Source of the DNA: Aradus depressus
Lineage: Eukaryota > Arthropoda > Insecta > Hemiptera > Aradidae
Assembly (NCBI GenBank): GCA_963662175.1
Contig: OY759220.1
Coordinates: 45,294,136-45,358,135, forward strand
DNA length: 64,000 bases
Direction of reading: 5' to 3'
Part shown: positions 11,632 to 23,335 of the stretch, in pieces
How positions within the stretch are numbered: the stretch's first letter is position 1
Layout of the letters: every line of letters begins with the position of its first letter
The notes under the pieces: generated by a model
What the model was told of the DNA's origin: nothing
What the model saw: the letters and a program-made list of their open reading frames with translations, nothing else
Databases searched by the model: none
Translations under genes and position numbers: made by a program

Positions 11632-14600
11632 ATGGCAAGTGAGGAAGCGGATGTTAATGTTGCTGCTTTCTCCGATTCTCGGACAATAATATTAAGACGC
11701 AAACTTTATTCTTTATGTCAAGATATTAAATCTATTCGAGAACAAGGCCGTGCAGCTAAAGTAGATAACAGTCAAACGAATCTATTTCAAGCGATGTTCT
11801 CCGATCTTTCAAATCTTCGAAGTGAATTAAACTTTACAAATGAAGCGTTGGAAACATACTTTGTAAATGCTCAGAAAGGCGAGGATTATCCCACGGATAG
11901 AGATTCTTTGATTTTATCGAACTCGAAACGTTATATCTATGAGATCCTTATGATTCATATGGAGCTTTGTCCGCCTCCCAGGCCAGCTCGAGAACGAGCA
12001 GCTACTCCAACTCAAAATATTTCTGTTATCAACGACACCAGGTCGCGCCTCCCAAAAATTAATATTCCAAATTTTTCAGGCGAATTGACAGATTGGCCGC
12101 ATTTCAAAGATGTTTTCATTTCTTTAATTCACGATGAACCGACACTGTCTAAAACTGATAAATTTTATTATTTAATTTCTAGTCTGAATGGTGAGGCTCG
12201 ATCCCTTTTAAAGTCCATACCTGTGACGGAGGCTAATTATGACCTAGCCTGGAAGGCTTTGATGGCTCGCTACGATAAGAGGCGTTTCTTAGCTACAGCC
12301 TTCTTGGACAAACTTCTCTCATTTGAATCTCACTCAGAGGTTTCCGAAAATTATAAATTATTTTTATCTCATGTGGGTGACAGTATGGAAGCTTTTCAAC
12401 TTCTAAAAATTCCTCATGAAGCGGAATTTATCTTGTTTCATCTTGCTATTCAATGTCTGGACCAGAGAACAAGGGAAATGTTCGAATCCAAGCATATTAA
12501 GGAAGAATTTCCGCGATGCAACGATCTTCTGGAGTTTGTCAGAGACAGACAGCAAATTCTGAAGCTGTCTTCCAGCAAACCCGGTAAGTCGTCTTGCCCG
12601 AAGGCAACGAAGACCCATAATAAATCTTCTTCTGTGTTTTTGACGACCAAGAGAGCTTCGAAACCATCGGATGTGCGCACTTCAAAGTGTCCATACTGTA
12701 AATTGTCTGGTCATGATTTGACCAAATGTCCCAATTTTTTGAATCTGTCGCCGTCGCAACGCTTCCACTTTGTAAAAACCTTCAAGGGATGTAAATATCA
12801 TTTAACTTCGGGTCATACTACCGACGAATGCAAATTTAAAATTAGATGTCTCATTTGCCAATCTCTTCACCATTCCTTACTTCATTTTTCAACAAACACC
12901 CTCGTTGAAGATACTAGGCCTCCATCTATGGGGACGCCTTCAGGAACTTCGAAATCGATTCTTACCTTTCGTGGTAATTCTTTTGATGTTCCAGCTCAAC
13001 AAATACTTCTTAGTACTGCTACTGTTTTCATAACAGATGTTCGAGGATGTTTTCATCCCGTTCGTGCTCTCATTGATTCGGGAGCTCAATCCTCATTGGT
13101 GACTTCAGACTGTGCTCGGCGACTCCTCTTGACGGTGGCGAATGATTCCCAACAGATAAGTTCTGTCGGGGACCTTAGTGTTCCGTCCTTAGGAACTACA
13201 TTTTTTGAGATGAAATCTATTCATCGTAAAGCCCCTCTACTAGGTGTCCGCGCCACAGTTGTCACCAAAATAACGTCGGATCTTCCATCTATTGCAGTTC
13301 CGGAAATTATAATCAGAAAAATTAACCCTTCGATCAAATTAGCCGATTTGAATTTTGGACTGCCTCGTCCTATCGACTGCCTTTTAGGTGCCGATATTTA
13401 CTATAAAATATTGGAAGGTAGACCCATCCCTATTATCGGTACAGATTTAGCCACCATTAAAACATCTCTTGGCTGGATTGTTACTGGTGCCTATTCAGTT
13501 GATTTTGAGTCCTTCCCCAGGCCATCGGTTTTGACCCTCACGACGATTCCCTTTATTCACCGTCAACTTGAACGATTCTGGGAATTGGAGGAACCTAGCA
13601 TTGGAGTTGTGACCGATCCGGAAGAGGAACTTTGCGAAGAACATTTTGCCCGGACTCATCGTCGTTTGACTTCAGGGAGGTACGTTGTTGCTCTTCCATT
13701 TAAATCTCCTTCACCATTATTAAGTGATTCAAGATCGCAAGCGTTGAAGCGGTTCTACAACTTGGAAAAGAAATTGTTGAGAAATCCCACATTGAGACGG
13801 GAATATATCACTTTTATGGAAGAGTATCTCTCTCTGGGACACATGGAAATCGCTTCCTTTCCTGGGAAATACATAATTCCCCATCATGGCATTTTAAAAG
13901 AGACTAGCTCAACAACTAAGTTGAGAGCGGTCTTTGATGCGTCCATGTCGTCGTCGATTTCTACCGGCTCTCTAAATCAACATCTTTTTGTTGGACCGAA
14001 ACTTCAACTTGATATTGCGGACATCATGCTTAATTTTAGACTTCATCGTATTGTGTTTGTGACGGATATCTGTAAGATGTACCGCCAAATCCTTATCAAT
14101 GAACCGGATCGTCTTTATCAACATATTTATTGGAGATCGGATCCTGCTGATGACGTTAAAGAATATGAATTGTGCACCTTGACTTACGGGATGTCCTGCT
14201 CCCCCTACTTGGCTCTTCGCGTTCTTAAACAACTCACTCTGGATGAAGGTCATCATTTCATCCATGCGTCCAAAGTGTTACGCGAGGACGTATATATGGA
14301 TGATATCATAACTGGGGCATCAAGTATCGATGAAGCCCTCAGCCTTCAACAACAACTAATTGATTTACTCATGAAGGGTAATTTCGAGCTTCGTAAGTGG
14401 GCCAGCAATTCAGAGAGTGTGCTCAAGGCAGTTCCAGAGAAGTTTCATGAAAGGTCTATTTCACTTTCGAAGGGAGAAGATTGTGTTTTTAAGGTGTTAG
14501 GGGTCCAGTGGAATGCTCAGTCAGATGAGTTCTCATATAATATCACCACCCCACGTCCTCAGTGCACTAAACGTGGTGTTCTATCTGCAATTGCGCGTAT

Positions 14601-16860
14601 CTTCGATCCTCTAGGTTATTTAACACCGGTGATATTTTTGGCCAAGCTTCTGTTGCAAAATATTTGGAAATTAGGCCTCGGTTGGGACGATCCTCTGCCA
14701 ACTGAGGTCAAACTTGACTGGGAAAATTTCATGATGGAAGTTCCCCAATTGGTGTCCATCCGTTTATCACGTTTCATCCCGGTGAAACACAGTAACGATT
14801 GCCAGTTCGTCGGTTTCTGCGACGCTTCAGAGAAGGGATTCTCGGCCATCATTTATATTAGAACGGTAACGGATGACAATGTTCAAATTTTTCTCTTGAA
14901 AGCAAAATCTAAGCTGGCTCCTATAAAACCGCTCTCTATCCCAAGGCTTGAGCTTTGTGGTGCTCTTCTTCTTGCAAAATTATTCAGCTCTCTGAAAAAA
15001 TTTCGAGATAGAATTTCGATAAATCAAATATTCTTCTTTACGGATTCCGCTATTGTGTTAGGTTGGCTACATACTCCACCTCATTTATTGAAAACCTTTG
15101 TGGCCAACCGTATTGTAGAAATTTTACAGTTAATTCCTGAGGTGTCCTGGCGTCACGTGGGCACATTGGGCAATCCAGCTGACGCTGCCTCACGGGGTCT
15201 CCGCCCATCTCAGATTTTACGTAATGATCTATGGTGGAACGGACCGTCTTGGCTACAACTTCCCGTCCATGACTGGCCTAAGATCGAAAGATTTTGTAGC
15301 CGGACAACAGTTTTGCCCGAGCTTAGGGGCGGTATAATTGCTACTCTCAGTTCAAAGGTCGTCCCTGACCTTGTGTCATGGATCGAAAACTTCTCATCAT
15401 TTATGAAGCTTCTCAGGACGGTATCGTATGTGCGGCGATTCATCCAGAATGCCCGCAACTCCAATCTGTGTGGGCCTTTGACATTAAGAGAATTGAACGC
15501 GGCGGAGACAACCTGTATCCGTCTTATCCAAAATTGTTATTTACCTAACGCTATACACAGTGGCGACGAGGATTATGCCTCCACTAATCTCCGAGGTCTG
15601 ACTCCATTCTTGGATCCCTTGGGACTTTTGAGGGTGGGCGGTCGTCTTCAACAATCACCTCTTCCTGAAGGTATGAAGCACCCTATCATCCTACCTCATC
15701 ATTCCCACCTCTCTAGACTTATAATACGTCACTATCACCACTTGTATTTGCATGCTGGTCTAAATCAACTCCATGCCTTGATACGTCAACGTTTCTGGAT
15801 CCTCTCAGCAAGGCGTTTAATCAGACAAGAGTTATTTAGATGTGACATTTGTTATAAGTTTTCAGCAAAGCCAGCTGAGGCTCTGATGGGCAGTTTGCCT
15901 ACGTGTCGTTTTGAAGCTGGCCGAACTTTTATTAATGTTGGCGTCGATTTTGCCGGCCCATTTTCTATCAGGGAGTCTCGGAGAAGAAATGCGCCTGTTA
16001 GCAAATCATATTTATGTCTGTTTGTATGTATGACTACTAAGGCTCTTCATTTGGAACTGGTATCTGATCTTTCGACAGCGTCCTTCATGGCCACGCTCGA
16101 TAGATTCATTTCACGTAGAGGGCTCCCTACTAAAATTCTGTCAGATTGTGGCAGCAACTTTGTCGGAGCGGCAAGGCATCTCTCTGACATGCAGAAATGG
16201 TTACATAAAAAATCTGTCCAAGAGGATTTGTCTTCCCATCTACTGACGAGAGGTGTGGAATGGGTTTTTAACCCTCCTTACTCACCCAATTTCGGAGGTA
16301 TCTGGGAAGCCGGCGTCAAGTGCGTGAAGAATCATTTTAAACGCGTTCTCAATGATACAGCTTTCACTTTCGAAGAGCTCACCACCTTGTTCGCAAGGAT
16401 TGAAGCGATTCTAAACTCAAGACCTCTTTGTGCCTTAACATCAGATCCTACTGATCTAGACATTCTTACTCCAGGTCATTTCTTGATTGGGACAGCTCTA
16501 ACAACGAGACCAGAAGTCGACTTTACGGACAGTCCTGAGAATCGACTCACCAGATGGCAACTCGTACAACAAAGAGTTCAACACTATTGGCAACGATGGA
16601 GGAATGAATATCTTACAACTCTCCAACAACGACCAAAATGGTTTAGAACTACTTACCATCCTCATGTCGGTGATTTGGTTCTTCTTTGGGACAAACATTC
16701 CTCACCTGCTCAATGGCCTCGCGGAAGAATAACTGACGTCTTCCCAGGTCCCGACGGAATTGTTAGGGTTGTAAGTGTTCATACTCTTAAGGATATTTTT
16801 AAACGTCCCCTATCTAAGTGTGTGCCACTGATTCCCCAATCGGGTGACTCAGAGAAGTAA
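11632..16860 (+). CDS. BEL/Pao gag-pol polyprotein, intact, 1742 aa
   Basis: One uninterrupted frame holds all retrotransposition functions. In order: a DUF1759-type Gag region (about 140-300, with LPKINIPNFSGE and WPHFKDVF); a CCHC knuckle C353-C356-H361-C366 and a second Cys/His cluster after it; an aspartic protease with DSGA (D482); reverse transcriptase with YMDD at 888-891; an RNase H-like region (FCDAS near 1062 and later FFTDSA); integrase with an N-terminal His/Cys zinc region and catalytic D1439, D1505 and E1559; and a C-terminal DUF5641-like segment rich in Trp/Arg. No env-like ORF follows before the polypurine tract. The length and the single-ORF organisation are normal for BEL/Pao. 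All key residues are present, so it may encode active proteins. Confidence 0.96.
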   Translation: MASEEADVNVAAFSDSRTIILRRKLYSLCQDIKSIREQGRAAKVDNSQTNLFQAMFSDLSNLRSELNFTNEALETYFVNAQKGEDYPTDRDSLILSNSKRYIYEILMIHMELCPPPRPARERAATPTQNISVINDTRSRLPKINIPNFSGELTDWPHFKDVFISLIHDEPTLSKTDKFYYLISSLNGEARSLLKSIPVTEANYDLAWKALMARYDKRRFLATAFLDKLLSFESHSEVSENYKLFLSHVGDSMEAFQLLKIPHEAEFILFHLAIQCLDQRTREMFESKHIKEEFPRCNDLLEFVRDRQQILKLSSSKPGKSSCPKATKTHNKSSSVFLTTKRASKPSDVRTSKCPYCKLSGHDLTKCPNFLNLSPSQRFHFVKTFKGCKYHLTSGHTTDECKFKIRCLICQSLHHSLLHFSTNTLVEDTRPPSMGTPSGTSKSILTFRGNSFDVPAQQILLSTATVFITDVRGCFHPVRALIDSGAQSSLVTSDCARRLLLTVANDSQQISSVGDLSVPSLGTTFFEMKSIHRKAPLLGVRATVVTKITSDLPSIAVPEIIIRKINPSIKLADLNFGLPRPIDCLLGADIYYKILEGRPIPIIGTDLATIKTSLGWIVTGAYSVDFESFPRPSVLTLTTIPFIHRQLERFWELEEPSIGVVTDPEEELCEEHFARTHRRLTSGRYVVALPFKSPSPLLSDSRSQALKRFYNLEKKLLRNPTLRREYITFMEEYLSLGHMEIASFPGKYIIPHHGILKETSSTTKLRAVFDASMSSSISTGSLNQHLFVGPKLQLDIADIMLNFRLHRIVFVTDICKMYRQILINEPDRLYQHIYWRSDPADDVKEYELCTLTYGMSCSPYLALRVLKQLTLDEGHHFIHASKVLREDVYMDDIITGASSIDEALSLQQQLIDLLMKGNFELRKWASNSESVLKAVPEKFHERSISLSKGEDCVFKVLGVQWNAQSDEFSYNITTPRPQCTKRGVLSAIARIFDPLGYLTPVIFLAKLLLQNIWKLGLGWDDPLPTEVKLDWENFMMEVPQLVSIRLSRFIPVKHSNDCQFVGFCDASEKGFSAIIYIRTVTDDNVQIFLLKAKSKLAPIKPLSIPRLELCGALLLAKLFSSLKKFRDRISINQIFFFTDSAIVLGWLHTPPHLLKTFVANRIVEILQLIPEVSWRHVGTLGNPADAASRGLRPSQILRNDLWWNGPSWLQLPVHDWPKIERFCSRTTVLPELRGGIIATLSSKVVPDLVSWIENFSSFMKLLRTVSYVRRFIQNARNSNLCGPLTLRELNAAETTCIRLIQNCYLPNAIHSGDEDYASTNLRGLTPFLDPLGLLRVGGRLQQSPLPEGMKHPIILPHHSHLSRLIIRHYHHLYLHAGLNQLHALIRQRFWILSARRLIRQELFRCDICYKFSAKPAEALMGSLPTCRFEAGRTFINVGVDFAGPFSIRESRRRNAPVSKSYLCLFVCMTTKALHLELVSDLSTASFMATLDRFISRRGLPTKILSDCGSNFVGAARHLSDMQKWLHKKSVQEDLSSHLLTRGVEWVFNPPYSPNFGGIWEAGVKCVKNHFKRVLNDTAFTFEELTTLFARIEAILNSRPLCALTSDPTDLDILTPGHFLIGTALTTRPEVDFTDSPENRLTRWQLVQQRVQHYWQRWRNEYLTTLQQRPKWFRTTYHPHVGDLVLLWDKHSSPAQWPRGRITDVFPGPDGIVRVVSVHTLKDIFKRPLSKCVPLIPQSGDSEK

Positions 16861-16902
16861 TTTCTTTAAATTTTTTTTCATATAAAATTTGGTGGGCGGT
16901 TA

Positions 16903-17480
16903 TGTTAGCGCAACATTTAATTAATTTTTGATTTTTTGTAGAGGTATTTTTTCCTAAGTTTTCTTCCATTAATTATTCTAATAATTATTAATATTATTAT
17001 CATAATAACTATGGTCAATATTACTCATGTAATTTATTCTTATGTTTATATTACATCATATTAACAATTTGTGGGAGGAGCCTGTGTATGTGGGGGAGTG
17101 GGGAATAGTTCGTGTTATGACCGCTGGTCAGTGTTGGACAGATAGTCTTCCATGGTACATTGCCTGTTGACATCAGGGCACTTCTCAAGGCCACCAACCC
17201 GCCGACTTTCTCTCGTCAACCGGATCGCCTTTCCGTGGACCTCTGAAGTCTGGTACTTGGCTCATCTGGTGTGACGGCGTCCTCAGCCTACTCCCAGATC
17301 TTCTCGGCCTTGTTTGGAGATCAGTTCATCAGCCCATCTTCCACATTCACCCCTCCACATCAGGAGAGTTAACTTTGTTTATTTTTGTTTTTCCTTTTAA
17401 CTACGCCGACTGGCCCTTGTATTTGAAATGAAATATAATTATATCATTTTTCAAAATCTAGTCTATGTTATTTATTAACA
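16903..17480 (+). repeat. 3' LTR of the BEL/Pao element
   Basis: 578 bp, same sequence as the 5' LTR, directly after the polypurine tract at about 16890-16900. CTTAT follows at 17481-17485. Confidence 0.96.
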
Positions 17481-18749
17481 CTTATATTACCAAGTTTCAT
17501 TAAAATCCGTTCATTGATTCTCAAGTTCGGCATGTGACAAGGTATTGGATTGATTGAAAGATGTTTGTTTTCACCTGATATACCAGCTGTTTAGGAAATT
17601 TGGAAATATAAGACCAACAATTTTTTGCCTCTCAGAAACCATCACAAAGCCTCCTCTATCCTTGATATGCGGAAAAGCAGTAAATAAATAAATGCGTTAA
17701 ATAAGCTTCATAAGCTTTAACCATTACACTTTTAATGCTCCAAATTTTAATTTTAGTATACCTACTTTTTCAAAATGACATGTTTTTGTTATTATTGTTA
17801 ATTGTTAGTGGTTACTTAACACTGTAAAGATTATACATTTCTAATGACGTGGAATCCCCCACTCTTGGCCTCGTCGGTCAACATAAAATGAACCAGTTAT
17901 ATTAGAACGGATTGAACGGTGAGGTGCGACAGTGGAAGGAAGCTGGACAGAGAGCCATTCAAGCTAATTGGTTATCTCTATTGTTAAGGCAGCCATACAG
18001 ATCGTGGGTTCGAAACCCGGCCGAGCCCTCCCCCCCGCCCCCCTGAATTAGGAAAATGGAAAACTGACCCTTCTTCGTAAATATGTCCTGAGATCTCCTT
18101 CTCCAAAAATATTTTCCATGGAGTATGACATGACCCTGAAATTAAATTCCAATGAAAATGGTAGTAGTGGTAAATACCAGCTCCATGAGATATTCGGAGT
18201 AACTGAGGCAAAACGATCATTCCAAACTGATGCATCTCTAGATTGACCGTTTGCCACGACATGAATGATATGTATATTTTTTTTTTTACCGGCAGATAAT
18301 TTAGAACGCCAGGCAAACCGATGGTTTTCACCCATATACGTCGATTTTTTTTTATCGGTTTGAACGGAAGGAGGAAAAAATAAGTGTATGGCTGCTTGTA
18401 TATATAACCCAGCTAGTAGAAAAGTGGGCGTAATCATATCTGTGGAGACAGGGGTATTTTAATGCATTCATCTCGTGTTTGGCAGCCTCTTAGCCTCCTC
18501 AGACCAATGTCATTTGTCTCTCGGATGATAAGGCGCAACCCTCCTCATGTCTATTGTTACCTCTATGTGCCAGTACTGATAGAACGAAAAGCACCTACCG
18601 GCCATAAACAAAAGTTGTCAGTAACTTCCTAAATTCAAATTGGATATTTCTGTTAAATAATACATATTAAGAGAAATATAGTCCATTCCTCCCGGCACCG
18701 GCTTGTGTGCTACCTCCTGTAATGCAGGTTGAAGATATAGTTTTTACTT
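17481..18749. other. No gene seen
   Basis: A small tRNA-like piece (TCGTGGGTTCGAAACCCGG) lies at 17999-18019. AAGGCAGCCATACA (17985) and TGTATGGCTGCTT (18386) are inverted and could bound a MITE of about 415 bp. No supported coding frame. Confidence 0.4.
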
Positions 18750-19075
18750 GATGATAGCTCAGTGGTATGCGTGCTTGCCTTCTGAGCTCAAGATCGTAGG
18801 TTGGAAACGCGGCCGCGAGGCCTTTAGTTTATTTTATCTGGGAGGTAAAATAAACACGCTTTCCTTCGGATGGGACGTTAAGCGATGGTCCCGAGCCTGT
18901 ACGATGTCAGGTAATCGTTAAAGACTCCCCACCCTAGATGAATAAAAATGTAGGGTAGGCAAAATTTAGGACTCCCATAATAGAGTCGGGCTCATGTCCA
19001 CCAGAGTGACGAAAGAGCGCTCTGGTAGTAGGCGATATGACTTCATAATTAAAGCCCGGACATGAGTCATAATTA
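18750..19075 (+). mobile_element. SINE-1, near full length
   Basis: GATGATAGCTCAGTGGTATG (A box), a degraded B box (GGTTGGAAACG), ATTTTATCTGGGAGGTAAAA, and the end ...GGACATGAGTCATAATTA. Confidence 0.9.
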
Positions 19076-20134
19076 ACATAACATTTACCTTTACCATTCA
19101 TCATATGAGTAATGTCTATTTCAATTTTCCAGCATCAATAGTTACTGAGATATACCTACGTAATAGTCAGTGAGTCATATATGTCGGCGTCACATAGCGT
19201 CATGTCTAGCACGTCATTTCAAGGAATCACTAGACATTTCACGTAAAGCTGCCATATGCTGAGAAATTAATTTAAAATTACCTTATTTGACGTCATTTCA
19301 GGTTGGAGTCAGTCAGACAGCGGTACTGTTCACAGTACTCAAAGGGTTAGAGTGTGTCAACTTTTTCTTAGGAGTCTATATATTTATTTAATTAAATATT
19401 TCTGTTTTCGAAGCGATATTTTATATATATATTTTCTGCACATCTGTTGGTCACAGGCAATACATTGGTAAGTCTAAATTCGTAACTTTTCAGGGCAGCA
19501 CTTTTTTACTTTTGCAATAATCGTATAAATCGAATCAGTATTAATCATATACCTTCTAAATCTATAGGAGTGAATGAAAATGAATATTGTTAATCCTTTC
19601 TTGGATTTTCCCTTAGTTACCTAATCATTCCCCATCACTTACCTAATTATTAACCATACTTTTTGAAATACTCGTGAATGATGCCTCTCTAAAGTTGAGC
19701 AAGTTGATTTAACCGAAAACACCCTCTTGACTTGGAATAGTCTGCCATAGTGAATAAATGGTTAAATGCAGTTATCTCGTGAATGATTCCTCAAAGAAGT
19801 AGATTAAGTTGATTTAACCGAGAACATACACAATTTTACGAGATACCAAGAAACCCACATCTTTATAATTCCGAAAGTATTAGAGTCCTGAGCTCCCAAC
19901 TTCTTCACAGTGCGCAGACGGCTTGGGAGATGATCACAGTACACTTAACTCATTTTGGCCATTTTACGACTTAACAAATTATTCCCTATGACTATAGATA
20001 TTACCCTTCAACTTTGTCCGAAGTTTGTTATGTAACTCTAATATATTTCAAGATTCAGACTAAGAAACCACGCAAACAATATAATTTTTAATTATTGAAC
20101 TGATTCCAGATCTACTTTGTGAAAATTCATAATG
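19076..20134. other. No gene seen
   Basis: Unique-looking AT-rich sequence. Two diverged direct copies of a segment with CTCGTGAATGAT...AAGTTGATTTAACCGA occur near 19670 and 19770. Confidence 0.45.
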
Positions 20135-20315
20135 AACAGGATAAAGGAATATACACATACTGAGGAATATAAACTACACACACTACTTGTCAATGCCGAT
20201 CTTGCCGTAAGAGGCGAAATTATAATCGTGTAATTTTGGCCAATATAGTGAAAATATTGACAAGTAGTGTGTAGAGTTTATATTCCTTAGTGGGTGTATA
20301 TTCCTTTATCCTGTT
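20135..20315. mobile_element. 181-bp foldback MITE-like element
   Basis: The arms of about 60 bp (20135-20196 and 20255-20315) are inverted copies with a few mismatches, starting AACAGGATAAAGGAATATAC and ending with the complement CTTTATCCTGTT. Short loop, no ORF. Confidence 0.8.
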
Positions 20316-20604
20316 AATAATTTTTACTGTCTGAATATATTTCTGCGATCTGAGCCGATCTAGCGGAAAGTTAATAAACTAAATAAAAACAGACAATTAG
20401 TTTAACTTTTGTATTGTCTAATTCCATAAATATATTTACGTAGCTCGGGACCATCGTTTAACGACCCATCCAAAGGACGGCCTGCTCAGCATTTGACATT
20501 GTGATGACATGATCATGCAATACAGATGATTGTGAAATGAAATTTCCTATTGCAAAATACTACATATTATTTATCACCGTAGATAATTTCTTCTAACATT
20601 TTAT

Positions 20605-20640
20605 GGGGGAGGGGGGGGGGGGGGGGGGGGGGGAGAGGGG
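20605..20640. repeat. Poly-G tract
   Basis: A near-continuous run of about 30 G with single A interruptions. Shorter C or G runs occur at 9291-9306 and 21820-21840. Assembly length here is unreliable. Confidence 0.9.
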
Positions 20641-20830
20641 ACCTGTAATTTTTTTTTTTAGATTTATCTAGTTTAATTTACTAGAAGAAATATAATATTT
20701 ATCTGAACAGATGTTATATGATCGTTTTACGACGAAATATCATTTTTAGTGCACATTTTTTTTTTTCTGGTTAATTTAATGGACCTTCGATAAATGTTTT
20801 ATTGTTTTATGATAGTGATCATCGGCTAAC

Positions 20831-20915
20831 CTAGGCTCATACCCATCATAGCGACGAATGAATGCCCTGGCAGTAGGCAATATGACCTTGTAGTTAAAGC
20901 CCGGGCATAACTCAC
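20831..20915 (+). mobile_element. SINE-1, 3' fragment
   Basis: GGCAGTAGGCAATATGACCT and GTTAAAGCCCGGGCATAACT match the SINE-1 3' third. A second tiny fragment, minus, is at 20446-20485. Confidence 0.7.
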
Positions 20916-20971
20916 AAAAACTAAACGAACAAACAACAAACCTATTTGCCACCTCTGGAGAATTGAATTAA

Positions 20972-21700
20972 ATGAGCACAAATGTGTTCGTCACATTTAC
21001 CCTACGCCGTCAATCCTGTCCTCCCGTCATCATTAACAACATCTTGATTCCTTCTTTAAACCAAGTTCGCTATCTCGGGTTTTACCTAGACAGTAGAGTT
21101 ACATGGAACCCACACGATTTAAACGACAGAAACTGCATCGAAGATACGGACTGTTACGTCGACTAGTTGGAGCAAAATCAAAACTGACAACTAACAACAA
21201 ACTTACGATTTACAAGACCATTATACGACCAATTTGGACTTACGGACTGGAACTTTGGGGTACAGCTAAACAATCCAACATCAATCGTATCCAAGCATTC
21301 CAGTCCAAACTCCTCCAACGAATTGTCAACGCTCCTTTCTATGTCACCAATAAAGTCCTACACAGAGATCTCAGTATTTCCACTGTAAATGAATTAATCA
21401 AATCCCGATTCCAATCATTCCACAGAAACCTTTCTTCCCATTCAAATCCCCTCGCACAAGACCTTTCCTCTCATTCCCATCCTGACAATCCTCCCCGCCG
21501 CTTGAACAGGAGGTGGCCTCGCGATCTTCTCTCTGAGGATAGTGCATAATGACAATTAACTTTCGAAGGAGTGTCAGCGCTGGTTGGCTTCTCCCATCAA
21601 GTGACGTTGTTATATTTTTCTCTTTGACCACATATTTGCTTCTTATGTATATATTGTATATAGATTGCAAATAGAACAAAAAAAAATTAAAAAAAAAAAG
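20972..21700 (+). pseudogene. Jockey-like LINE fragment, RT C-terminus and poly(A)
   Basis: The first frame (20972-21166) has NQVRYLGFYLDSRVTWNPH. After a frameshift near 21110-21160 the frame 21103-21549 reads [35 protein letters not shown] and RIQAFQSKLLQRIVNAPFYV, typical of the thumb/C-terminus of jockey-clade reverse transcriptases. An A-rich tail follows near 21678-21700. The catalytic part is missing. Confidence 0.85.
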
Positions 21701-22065
21701 ATTGAGTTCACAATATACTTTCCCTTCCATTGGTCGATTTGGCTGAAAATCAATAGGTGTCATCTTTACAGAGTTATGCACCAAATATAAAATTTCGTGC
21801 CAATTCATTAATTCTACCGGGGTGGGGGGGGGGGGGGGGAGGAGTAGGTTTAACATTAAATTTCTTACCGATTTTATAACTTGGTAAAATTTCTTATCTG
21901 CCTGTGAATATATCGGCATAACTTCCTTAAATGAACATATCGGCTCGAAATGTTTTATGTGGATCCAGAAGGACACATTAAATTGGCCAAAGGAGAGAGG
22001 GAGAAGGGGGGATAAGGCTTTTTAGGATATCTTCCTATTTCTGGTTGACAAATTTTTCGAAATTT

Positions 22066-22325
22066 TGCCTACTACCAAAACGCTCTTTCGTCACATTGGT
22101 GGACATGAGCCTGAATCTACTATGTGTGTCCTAAATTTGCCTATCCTAAATTTTTTTATTCAATTAGGGATAAGGGTCTTTAACGAATACCTGACATCGT
22201 CCTGTCCTATGGCGTGCTTTAGTTTATTTTACCTTCCTCCCAGATAAAATGAACTCTGAGCCTCGGGCGGGTTTCGAACCAGGGATTTTGAGCTCAGTAA
22301 GCAAGCACGCATACCGGCATCCTCT
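22066..22325 (-). mobile_element. SINE-1, diverged
   Basis: Most of the element on minus, from the CTACTACCAAAACGCTCTTT segment to the tRNA-like head near GCATCCTC. It is diverged with small deletions. A further 3' fragment lies at 22600-22660. Confidence 0.8.
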
Positions 22326-22663
22326 AACTGACCTATATTAATAAACAGAAGACTAAGAGTCTTGTTATTTTTCCTTTATCACAGTAGGCCGGTATCAGCT
22401 GGTCTAGGGATGACCCCCGTTACAGATAACCTTGTCTGGTTCCTGACTACGTACAGTTACGTACTCAGTGTGAGCTTCCTCCCATTTAGATTACTAACTA
22501 ATTAGCCTACTTTCCGAACATACTAAAAAAAAAATAAAAAAAATTGTGTACGTCTAAGAGATGTACATCTGTTGATATTCTTCTTTTGTTTGTTTTTGTG
22601 ACACATCCCTGGGCTTTAATTATAAGATCATAATCGCTTTTCGTCTTATCTGGTGCACATTAG

Positions 22664-23335
22664 TGGTGTCAAACTATCGATAGTCGACCAAACCGATAGT
22701 ATAGATAGTTCTTAGCAAAACTATCGTTTAATTGATAGTACTATCGAAATTCTGAAACATAAATTTCGAACATGAAAAGCAATCGCCACTGTCATGAAAA
22801 GAGTTCGGTTTCCGTACGGTTGGCTATTCTGTCAGTAACCAAGAAAAGAGGTTTCGTCCTAATCAGTATTATCAGTTCCTTTAACCTACTAGTTAATATA
22901 TTTTAAATAAATAGTTAATATGTTTTTCTTTGAAAAAACCAATTTTTTTTAGATGTTTACTTCAGTTACCAACCAGTTCATGTAAAATGAACAAGTACGT
23001 AAACGAAAAATCTAGACTGAAAAAAAGGTTATGTTAAAAATATCTATATTTTAATAAAATTTAGCATCCAAAGAATTTACAGTTCCTCCTTATAAGTCTG
23101 GTGCATGTCATGTTTTTGTCATCCCAGGAAAAAATAATCAAAGAAGTGTAAAAATTCAGTAAACTTATAACAAAATATAGAGAATATAGGTGAGAAACTG
23201 GAAAGTGCAAGACCGCTAATTTTAAATCACAATTTCAAATTCGATAGTATGTAGTAGATATTAAATATAACTATCGATAATATTGGTTGATCGAATCCAA
23301 CCGATTAATCGATAGTACTATCGGATAGGAATTAT
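22664..23335. repeat. Element bounded by TATCGATAG words, possible hAT-like MITE
   Basis: The left part (22674-22750) and right part (23240-23330) each carry several ACTATCGATAGT/CGATAGTACTATCG words in both orientations, with AT-rich sequence between. No coding capacity is seen. The classification is inferred from the resemblance to the ends of the 1541-2840 relic. Confidence 0.4.

Larger units (their letters stand above)
10499..17480 (+). mobile_element. Complete BEL/Pao LTR retrotransposon
   Basis: Two 578-bp LTRs (10499-11076 and 16903-17480) begin TGTTAGCGCAAC and end TTATTAACA. They bracket a single long ORF and are flanked by a 5-bp duplication CTTAT (10494-10498 and 17481-17485). A primer-binding-like sequence follows the 5' LTR, and a G-rich polypurine tract (GGTGGGCGG) precedes the 3' LTR. 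I could find no difference between the LTRs by reading, so the insertion looks recent. The BEL/Pao assignment rests on the polyprotein domains. Confidence 0.97.

Noticed and set aside
12403..16698. Minus-strand frames inside the BEL/Pao element
   Set aside because: They overlap the long gag-pol frame, lack motifs and are expected by chance.
17984..18437. Two overlapping minus-strand frames of 115-129 codons
   Set aside because: No domain, Kozak context or splice support; the region contains a tRNA-like fragment and low-complexity C runs.
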